The position numbers and the translations under genes were made by a program. Below are positions 54,965-62,057 of a DNA stretch of 64,000 nt, in pieces. This DNA comes from Flavobacterium xinjiangense. GTDB lineage: Bacteria > Bacteroidota > Bacteroidia > Flavobacteriales > Flavobacteriaceae. A model generated the notes under the pieces. The model was not told the DNA's origin. It saw nothing but the letters and a program-made list of their open reading frames with translations, and searched no databases. Position 1 is the stretch's first letter; each line of letters begins with the position of its first letter. The stretch is taken from contig NZ_FRCL01000003.1 in assembly GCF_900142885.1 (NCBI RefSeq), positions 17,091 to 81,090 on the forward strand, written 5' to 3'.

Positions 54965-55960
54965 TTATTTCAAAAAATAATCGGCATCAATTAATCGGTT
55001 TCCCGTTGCATCATTAACAGCATAGTTAAAACCTCCTTGTATACAATAAGAGCCATATTCTCCTTGCTTATTCAAGGCAATAAAACCAACTTGAATATCT
55101 TTTAACTCTTTATTTCTATTCTTATTCAATTTTACAATTCGAGCAACTGCTTCTTCACACGCTTTTTGTGGTGATTTACCTTGACGCATCAATTCGACGA
55201 CCAAATGACAACCTGAAATCCTGATCACTTCTTCTCCGTGACCTGTGGCTGTGGCTGCTCCAATTTCGTTATCAACATATAATCCTGCTCCAATAATTGG
55301 GGAATCTCCCACACGGCCGTGCATTTTGAAAGCCATTCCGCTTGTAGTACAAGCACCGGAAAGGTTTCCGTCTGAATCCAAAGCAATCATCCCGATAGTA
55401 TCGTGATTTTCAATATTGGCAATAGGCTTATATTGACTGGTTTTCAACCACTCTATCCATTCTTTTTCGGATTCTTCTACTAATAAATTCTCTTTTTTAA
55501 AACCTTGTGATAAAGCAAACTGCAAAGCACCGTCTCCTACTAACATTACGTGAGGTGTTTTTTCCATCACTGCTCGAGCCACTGAAATAGGATGCTTAAT
55601 ATATTCCAAACAAGCTACCGAGCCAATATTAGCATTTTCATCCATGATACAGGCATCAAGTGTAACCCGCCCATCTCTATCAGGTCTTCCGCCATACCCA
55701 ACACTCCTTTCTTTTGGGTCTCCTTCCGGAATTTTCACCCCAGCTTCAACAGCATCAAGGGCGCGTCCGTTATTTTTTAAAATTTCCCAAGCGGCAGCAT
55801 TCGCTTCAATTCCAAATCGCCAAGTAGAGAGCACAATGGGTTTCTTTACTTTTTTGGATAAAAAACCACTCTCCTCCTCCGGTTTCCCATTAAATGAATT
55901 TAATGCCACAGCAACTGAACCTATCGCTGCGGTTTTTATAAAATTTCTACGGTTTGTCAT
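54965..55960 (-). CDS. Glycosylasparaginase (N4-(beta-GlcNAc)-L-asparaginase)
   Basis: Ntn-hydrolase of 331 residues that splits the GlcNAc-Asn bond of N-linked glycoprotein remnants. The self-cleavage site is Asp187-Thr188 in ENHDTIGM, with the new N-terminal Thr188 as nucleophile; downstream SGACTTSGMAFKMHGRVGDSPIIGAG and GHGEEVIR give the substrate-binding residues. The N-terminus MTNRRNFIKTAAIGS resembles a Tat signal, so it probably folds before export to the periplasm. The match is to bacterial AGA of the Elizabethkingia type rather than plant-type isoaspartyl peptidase. Confidence 0.93.
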   Translation of the reverse strand: MTNRRNFIKTAAIGSVAVALNSFNGKPEEESGFLSKKVKKPIVLSTWRFGIEANAAAWEILKNNGRALDAVEAGVKIPEGDPKERSVGYGGRPDRDGRVTLDACIMDENANIGSVACLEYIKHPISVARAVMEKTPHVMLVGDGALQFALSQGFKKENLLVEESEKEWIEWLKTSQYKPIANIENHDTIGMIALDSDGNLSGACTTSGMAFKMHGRVGDSPIIGAGLYVDNEIGAATATGHGEEVIRISGCHLVVELMRQGKSPQKACEEAVARIVKLNKNRNKELKDIQVGFIALNKQGEYGSYCIQGGFNYAVNDATGNRLIDADYFLK

Positions 55961-56035
55961 ATTTTCTATTTTATATTAACCCTGATTTCATTTAAAAACT
56001 AGTACACTTGAACAAATTCTTTAAATATTAAAACA

Positions 56036-56938
56036 CTACATTTTACACAGTAAACTGGTTGCTCCCAGCAAAGCAGCTATTTCATTATCGGCAGAAACCA
56101 AAACAGTAACTTCAATGCCTGCAATCTTTATTTTCTCTTGAAAAGAAGGAAGGAAATAAGCACTTGCATTTGCAATTTTTCCCCCAATTATGAAACTGTC
56201 AGCCCCAAAACTTTTTAACCACGGAATTACAATCTCCGCTAAATCCTCTCCCATTTCCTCAAGTACTTTTATTGCCATAACATCTCCAGTTTTAGCAAGA
56301 CAAAAAAGTTCAAGACTATTGCTGATTTCTAAACCACTTGCAGCTTTATAACCAGATAAAAGCCCTCGAGCTGAAACATAATCTTCCGCAATTCCAGTTT
56401 TAAATGGAATATTATACAACTCGCCATCTGCAGGTACTTTAGTTCCTGAATCTATTGCTTTGCCATTGTCTATAAAAGAAGCTCCAAGACCAGTCCCAAG
56501 TGTAACTGCCATAAGTTTTTTTGAACTATTTTCTACATTTTTAAAAAATTCTCCTTTACCAAAACAATTCGCATCATTATCGAAAACAATCGGTAAATCG
56601 TTAGACAAATTCAGTCTTTCTCGAATTAATTCACGAATGTTTAAACTATAAAAATGTTCGTATTTTGCTTGGTCTTTTATCCAGCAAATACCATTTGTGT
56701 AATCAAATGGACCTGGCACGCAAACTGCTAAACCTATCAAATTTCCTATACCAGAATTCTTCCATGAAGTACGGATAGCTTTCTCCCAAATATCCAAAAT
56801 CTCATCGGCAGGCAAGTTAGAATCAAAAGACTCTTTATGCACTGAAAAATCAAGCACTCTCATCTCGTTAATAGCTATAACTGCCACAGTAATGTGAGTT
56901 CCTCCAATATCTAAACCTAATGCATATTCTTTATTCAT
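56036..56938 (-). CDS. ROK family sugar kinase lacking the zinc motif
   Basis: Sugar kinase of 300 residues. The phosphate-binding DIGGTHITVAV starts at residue 10, DNDANCFGKGE carries the catalytic aspartate, and GTGLGASFIDNG and FIIGGKIAN are standard ROK. The usual GHI plus CxCGxxGCxE zinc site is replaced by GELYNIPFKTGIAEDYVS, with no cysteines. It may phosphorylate GlcNAc, mannose or glucosamine released by the locus; the substrate is unresolved. It has no signal peptide and is cytosolic. Confidence 0.88.
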   Translation of the reverse strand: MNKEYALGLDIGGTHITVAVIAINEMRVLDFSVHKESFDSNLPADEILDIWEKAIRTSWKNSGIGNLIGLAVCVPGPFDYTNGICWIKDQAKYEHFYSLNIRELIRERLNLSNDLPIVFDNDANCFGKGEFFKNVENSSKKLMAVTLGTGLGASFIDNGKAIDSGTKVPADGELYNIPFKTGIAEDYVSARGLLSGYKAASGLEISNSLELFCLAKTGDVMAIKVLEEMGEDLAEIVIPWLKSFGADSFIIGGKIANASAYFLPSFQEKIKIAGIEVTVLVSADNEIAALLGATSLLCKM

Positions 56939-56981
56939 TTATTTTTTTCTTGTATTTACTTTTTGTTTCATTATCTCTAAT

Positions 56982-59276
56982 CTATTCTACTATAATTTCA
57001 TCCGCAAATAACCATCCCGATTTTCCTGCTCCGCTATGACCTGGAGGACAAAGATTATTTTTAGCCGTTACTCTGATATATCTTACTTTTTGCATTGCAA
57101 ATGCTGCACTGAAATCATATAAAACTGTTTTCTGATTAATATCAATTGGGTTGTTGATTGTTTTTATTTCAGTAAAGGTGATTCCATCAGTTGACACTTC
57201 AAATTTCACGGATTGCGGCAAAAAAATCCAGCTGCCATAATTTTGCAAACAGCCTAATGAAATACTTTTAATTGGTTTTGGTTCACCCAAATCAACTGTT
57301 GCAATCATATCTTTCCCACTGAATCCATGCCAATATTTACCAACCGCATTAGTACCTCGAACACCATCCGTTAAAGAGTTTGGACCATCGGCCAAGTAAT
57401 ATTGGCTTACTGGATTAGTATATTGTACCGGTCTTCCAAGAGCTTTATGCATCACAAAATTTTGTTTTGCAGCTTGTGGACCCTTTATCTGACCATCTAC
57501 AACAGTGGATGCTTTTAGCACAAGAGAAGATTTGACAGCAATAGGTTGTTCGTATTTTTCGCTTTGCAAAGTAGGTTCTGAACCATCAGTTGTGTACCGA
57601 ATTTCTCCGTTCAGTGCTTCCGAATAAAGATTCACCAGCAATTGACCGTTTTGAGAAGAAGGTTTAATATCTACCGTAAAATTACCGGGAGAATAATGCA
57701 ACCCTTTTTGTCCGTATCCTTTAAACTGATATTGCAATCGTTCGCTAAAGTTATCCCAATTTTTATTTTCTTTGGGAGACCATAAAACTTCTGCTAAAGC
57801 TGCCATACGAGGCAGTACCATGTATTCCAAATGCTCTGTAGTAGTAATAAATTCTGTCCAGACGTTACCCTGAGCACCTAACACATATTTCTCTTCCTCC
57901 GCATTTAACTCTTTTGGAATAGGTTCATAATCGTATACTTTTTTTACCGTATTAAAACCGCCAATAGCAAAAGGTTCTCCTTCTGGTCCTGCTTGATAAT
58001 GGTCAAAGTAACATGGAGAACCCGGAGTCATCACTACATTATGTTTCATTTTTGCCGCTTCGATTCCACCAGCTTCACCACGCCAGCTCATCACAGCTGC
58101 TTCGGGAGCAAGTCCACCTTCTAAGATTTCATCCCAGCCAATCATTTTTCTTTGCTTGCTGATGATAAACTTCTCCATTCTTTTCATGAAGTAACTCTGC
58201 AACTCATTTTCATCTTTCAGTCCTTCTGCTTTCATTCTTGCCTGGCAACGGGAGCATTTTTTCCAAGGGGCTTTGTCAACCTCATCTCCACCTAAATGGA
58301 TATAAGTTGACGGAAAAAGTGCCATGACTTCAGTTAAGACATCCTGCAAGAAAGAGAATACTTCGTCATTACCGGCACAATAATTAGATGACATATTGGT
58401 ATAATTCCCACCTGTTAAGGGCAACTGCGGCTGTTGTGTACAACTCAATTGCGGATAAGACGCAATAGCAGAAGCCACATGTCCAGGCATTTCGATTTCA
58501 GGAACAATCGTTATGTTTCTTTCTGCGGCATATTTTACAATGTCATTAATCTGTTCTTGTGTATAAAATCCGCCGTAAGTTGGCTGTTCTCTTTCTTTAG
58601 CCTGAGGTCTTTCTCTCCAATTCAAATTGGTATGATCCACTCTCCAAGCACCAATTTCAGTAAGTTTTGGATATTTTTTTATTTCAATCCTCCAGCCTTG
58701 GTCGTCTACAAGGTGCCAGTGAAACACATTCATTTTATAAGAGGCCATAAGATCAATGTATTCCTTTATTACGTCAGGACCAAAGAAATGACGACTTACA
58801 TCCAGATGCATTCCTCTCCATTTAAAACGAGGATAATCATTCACTTGCATAACAGGTACTTCCAAAGCTGCATTAGTACGTATCGCCGATAGGGTTTGGA
58901 ATACCGATTGCATACCGTAAAAAATACCTTTAGAACTGCTTGCTTTAATGACAATAGCAGTTGGCGATACATTTAACTGATATCCTTCATCTTGAATGTC
59001 TTTATCAATTACAAGCTCAATTTTTTTCGCTGCCGTCTTATTGGATTTCAAAGAAAATCCTGAAATATTTTTAATATAGGAAGCAAAAAAATGGGCAGTT
59101 GCTTTAAGCTCTTTTTGTGATTTTTTGTATTTAATAGCCGTATTTCCATCAATCGTAAAGTAGCCATTTCCTATTTTAAGATCAACAGGTTTTGGAATAA
59201 TGGAAGGAAGTTGTTGCGCATTTATTAACATTGAAGTTACGAAAAGAAGTAGTACAACTGTTTTTTTTAATATCAT
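56982..59276 (-). CDS. GH20 beta-N-acetylhexosaminidase with C-terminal binding domains
   Basis: Exported enzyme of 764 residues, a different subtype from the two paired GH20s. Signal peptide (1-20), GH20b domain (about 22-145), catalytic barrel (about 150-510) with FHWHLVDDQGW and Asp331-Glu332 in HLGGDEV, a chitobiase/hexosaminidase C-terminal domain (about 530-600, EIRYTTDGSEP), and an F5/8-type (discoidin-like) carbohydrate-binding domain (about 620-764, SLTDGVRGT, WHGFSGKDMIATVDLG). Expected to remove terminal beta-GlcNAc from glycans or chitooligosaccharides. Lies 45 bp downstream of the GH18 gene. Confidence 0.95.
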   Translation of the reverse strand: MILKKTVVLLLFVTSMLINAQQLPSIIPKPVDLKIGNGYFTIDGNTAIKYKKSQKELKATAHFFASYIKNISGFSLKSNKTAAKKIELVIDKDIQDEGYQLNVSPTAIVIKASSSKGIFYGMQSVFQTLSAIRTNAALEVPVMQVNDYPRFKWRGMHLDVSRHFFGPDVIKEYIDLMASYKMNVFHWHLVDDQGWRIEIKKYPKLTEIGAWRVDHTNLNWRERPQAKEREQPTYGGFYTQEQINDIVKYAAERNITIVPEIEMPGHVASAIASYPQLSCTQQPQLPLTGGNYTNMSSNYCAGNDEVFSFLQDVLTEVMALFPSTYIHLGGDEVDKAPWKKCSRCQARMKAEGLKDENELQSYFMKRMEKFIISKQRKMIGWDEILEGGLAPEAAVMSWRGEAGGIEAAKMKHNVVMTPGSPCYFDHYQAGPEGEPFAIGGFNTVKKVYDYEPIPKELNAEEEKYVLGAQGNVWTEFITTTEHLEYMVLPRMAALAEVLWSPKENKNWDNFSERLQYQFKGYGQKGLHYSPGNFTVDIKPSSQNGQLLVNLYSEALNGEIRYTTDGSEPTLQSEKYEQPIAVKSSLVLKASTVVDGQIKGPQAAKQNFVMHKALGRPVQYTNPVSQYYLADGPNSLTDGVRGTNAVGKYWHGFSGKDMIATVDLGEPKPIKSISLGCLQNYGSWIFLPQSVKFEVSTDGITFTEIKTINNPIDINQKTVLYDFSAAFAMQKVRYIRVTAKNNLCPPGHSGAGKSGWLFADEIIVE

Positions 59277-59321
59277 AAGGTTTTTTTTATAGTGAATCCA
59301 TTTTTATAGATCCAAATTTAA

Positions 59322-60410
59322 TTATTTAGTAGTTTTTATTTTATAAATGGCATCTAACATCCCATTTCTCGGACTATCTAAAACCAGTTCCCAAAACATA
59401 ATACCACCCAGTTTCTTTTGCATTACATAGTTCGTTTTTGCTTTAACTGAAGAAATATCATCGCCAGTTGCAAATAATTTTTCTTTTGCATTATACCAGT
59501 AAGGCGCTTTTGCTTTTTTATCCCAAAAATAGTTCCAACCCTTAGGTTCAGTAAATGAGGTCGAATATTCTCTAAAATTTACACCACTAGTTGGTTCACC
59601 AGATTGATATAAACCGTTATTAACAGCAGCTACCTCTTTCCAAACCCGGGTATAAAAGGCTGCTCCAATAACTAGTTTCTTGGCTGGAATTCCTAATTTC
59701 AATAAATAACTTACCGCTTTATCTGTAGATTCTTCATCCTTTTTCGTACTAAACAATGGCGTATGATGTCCTGTGACTTTTGAATAACCGTTGATTAAAT
59801 CATAACTCATAATGTTTACTCGATCTACCAATGGCATTATTTTTTTCCACTCCACGGATTCGTCTAAATATTTCTGAAATCCTCCTGCCGCAAAGCTCAA
59901 TTCATTCTTATTTCCTAAAGCTTGACGAAGTATTTTTATAAGTTCCGTAAAATTCTTTTTATCGGCTTGTTGATATAAATGACCTGGATATCCTTCAATG
60001 GTAGGATATTCCCAATCCAAATCTAATCCATTGCACTTAAAATAAGTATTGACTTCCTTTACCGATTTTGCAAAAACGGCTCTTCCTTTTTCAGTTGAAA
60101 AAACATCGGAACAAGGAGCGCAACCTCCCCAGCCTCCTAAAGACAACATAATTTTGAGTTGTGGATTTTTAGCTTTTAAGGATACCAAATATTTAATGGT
60201 GATAGAATCCTTAGCGGTGTCGACATTTAATTTACCATCCTTCAAATGACAGAAACTATAGATGATATGCGTCAGTTTATTGACCTCAAATTCATTTATT
60301 AGTTTATCATCACCCGTATAATAAGCAATTACAGCTAATTTTTTATTGCTTTGAGCAGTTATGCCGTTAGTAATAAGAAGTAACAAAAAAAGGAATTTTA
60401 TACTTTTCAT
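59322..60410 (-). CDS. GH18 family chitinase-type glycoside hydrolase
   Basis: Exported single-domain GH18 of 362 residues: signal peptide (1-20), then SLGGWGG (90-96) and the active-site motif NGLDLDWEYP with Asp130, Asp132 and catalytic Glu134; the first Asp of the DxxDxDxE motif is Asn127. MSYDL and IMFWEL complete the barrel. The DWEYP form fits chitinases and di-N-acetylchitobiases better than EndoF-type enzymes, whose motif reads DDE. In this locus it could cut GlcNAc-GlcNAc cores. Exact specificity unknown. Confidence 0.92.
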   Translation of the reverse strand: MKSIKFLFLLLLITNGITAQSNKKLAVIAYYTGDDKLINEFEVNKLTHIIYSFCHLKDGKLNVDTAKDSITIKYLVSLKAKNPQLKIMLSLGGWGGCAPCSDVFSTEKGRAVFAKSVKEVNTYFKCNGLDLDWEYPTIEGYPGHLYQQADKKNFTELIKILRQALGNKNELSFAAGGFQKYLDESVEWKKIMPLVDRVNIMSYDLINGYSKVTGHHTPLFSTKKDEESTDKAVSYLLKLGIPAKKLVIGAAFYTRVWKEVAAVNNGLYQSGEPTSGVNFREYSTSFTEPKGWNYFWDKKAKAPYWYNAKEKLFATGDDISSVKAKTNYVMQKKLGGIMFWELVLDSPRNGMLDAIYKIKTTK

Positions 60411-60592
60411 TTTTACATTATTTATTGATTTTTACATTGTAATTGTAATTGATATGTCTATATCTACATAAAAATAGGCACGCATATCTCGCAGATTTAC
60501 GCAGATTTTAAAGCAACAAAATGAAGCTATGATTTTCTTATAGATTAAAAAATTGTTTATTTTAAAAGCTAATGCCATTACAATTGATATGC
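60411..60592. other. Intergenic gap with a 10-bp direct repeat
   Basis: Widest gap in the glycan block. Holds GCAGATTTAC and GCAGATTTTA in tandem (60491-60510), and two similar AATTGATATG blocks near each end (about 60449 and 60582). No ORF or clear terminator. It may contain an internal promoter for the GH18 to MFS part of the block. Confidence 0.4.
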
Positions 60593-62053
60593 TTAAATAT
60601 TTTTATCTTTTAAAATTTGAGGATATTTGATACTTGTATGAACAATCAATTCGCCAAACAATGTATTCGCCCAAGCAAACCATTTACGGGTAAATTTTGT
60701 GACATCGTCTTTGTGAAAGGATTCATGCATAAACCCCGTATCTGCATTTGTTTTTATCAAATTGCTAATACATTTACTAATTTCTTTTTCATCTACGCTT
60801 GTAATTGCTCTTAAAATTATACTCATAGGCCAGATGGTATCAGCGCCAGTGTGCGGACCTCCAATACCTTCTCCAGCTTTTCCGTTATAGAAAAACGGAT
60901 TGTTTTCTGAAAGCACTACTTTTCGAGTATTAAGATATAAAGCATTATTAGGTTGAATGGCTCCTAAATAAGGTAATGACAATAAGGAAGGCACATTCGC
61001 ATCATCCATCATGTGAAAACTTCCATATCCATTTACTTCAAAAGCGATGATTTTTCCAAATTTTGGATGCTCAATAATTCCGTTTTCTTTTAATCCTTTC
61101 TGAACCTGTTCCTGCAATTCTTTTGCTTTAGCGACCAAATCAATATCCTTCATTTCCGGCAAAGAGAAAATCTCCATTAAATAACCGAGCACTTCAATGG
61201 CAAACATATTACTCGGAATCAAATACCCAAACAAAGTACTGTCATCACTTGGCCTGAAAGTAGAAACGATTAATCCGCAAGGTTTTACCGGATAACCATA
61301 ACCACTTAAAGGAACTCCGTCAGTTGCCCAAGCCGTTTCGCGCTGAAAACTGTAAGGCCCTTTATCATGCATTCGTTGTTGTTCTTTGAACGTTTGCAAT
61401 ACTAAAAGCATCGCTTCTTTCCATTTTTTATCAAACAAGCTTGTATCTCCAGTTTGTTTCCAATACCCATGCGCCAGTCTGATAGGATAACACAAACTGT
61501 CTATCTCCCATTTGCGCTCATGAATACCGGGTTTCATTTTTGTTATGTCATTTTTCCACTCACTTACTTTCGTGAAATCTTTATAAAAAGCATTCGCATA
61601 CGGATCGAGCAAAATACATTTAGCCTGACGGTTGATTACTCCTTTTACCAATTCCCCAAGTTTAGCGTCTTCTTTTACAAAAGGGAGATATGGCCAAATC
61701 TGGGCGGTACTATCCCGTAACCACATGGCATCTATATCTCCAGTTATCACATACGTATCCGGTTTACCATCGATGATTTCAAAATCGACTGTAGTGTCTA
61801 ATGTGTTTGGAAAACAGTTTTCGAACAACCAAGCCAACTCAGGATTCGCTATTTGTTTCTTGATGCGTACAATAGCGGCTTCTACTGCTTTACTGGTGAA
61901 TTTTCTCTCGGCCAATGGAGGACGTTTGCTAACAAAATCCTTCATTGGAAAATTAAAAATATTAGACTCAGAAGCAAAAACTTTCGATTGAACTGCTAAT
62001 AATCCTGCGGATAAAATCCCTGTGTTTTTTATAAATTTTCTACGTGTTTGCAT
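60593..62053 (-). CDS. GH125 exo-alpha-1,6-mannosidase
   Basis: Glycosidase of 486 residues, metal-independent and inverting in this family, that removes alpha-1,6-mannose from N-glycan cores. The GH125 signature DAMWLRDSTAQIWPYLPF (about 109-126) and later HMMDDANVPSLLSLPYLG, GPHTGADTIWPMSI and HESFHKDD are clear. The N-terminus MQTRRKFIKNTGILSAG carries a Tat-like twin-arginine signal. It starts 4 bp after the GH92 stop, so the two mannosidases are translated together. Confidence 0.94.
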   Translation of the reverse strand: MQTRRKFIKNTGILSAGLLAVQSKVFASESNIFNFPMKDFVSKRPPLAERKFTSKAVEAAIVRIKKQIANPELAWLFENCFPNTLDTTVDFEIIDGKPDTYVITGDIDAMWLRDSTAQIWPYLPFVKEDAKLGELVKGVINRQAKCILLDPYANAFYKDFTKVSEWKNDITKMKPGIHERKWEIDSLCYPIRLAHGYWKQTGDTSLFDKKWKEAMLLVLQTFKEQQRMHDKGPYSFQRETAWATDGVPLSGYGYPVKPCGLIVSTFRPSDDSTLFGYLIPSNMFAIEVLGYLMEIFSLPEMKDIDLVAKAKELQEQVQKGLKENGIIEHPKFGKIIAFEVNGYGSFHMMDDANVPSLLSLPYLGAIQPNNALYLNTRKVVLSENNPFFYNGKAGEGIGGPHTGADTIWPMSIILRAITSVDEKEISKCISNLIKTNADTGFMHESFHKDDVTKFTRKWFAWANTLFGELIVHTSIKYPQILKDKNI

Positions 62054-62057
62054 CGTA

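Noticed and set aside
58434..58892. 152-residue plus-strand ORF
   Set aside because: It lies fully antisense inside the GH20 gene, whose catalytic motifs are intact on the other strand.
59322..60410. GH18 as an EndoF-type endo-beta-N-acetylglucosaminidase
   Set aside because: The active-site motif is DLDWEYP, of chitinase/chitobiase type, rather than the DDE form of EndoF enzymes; core cleavage remains possible but as a chitobiase-like activity.
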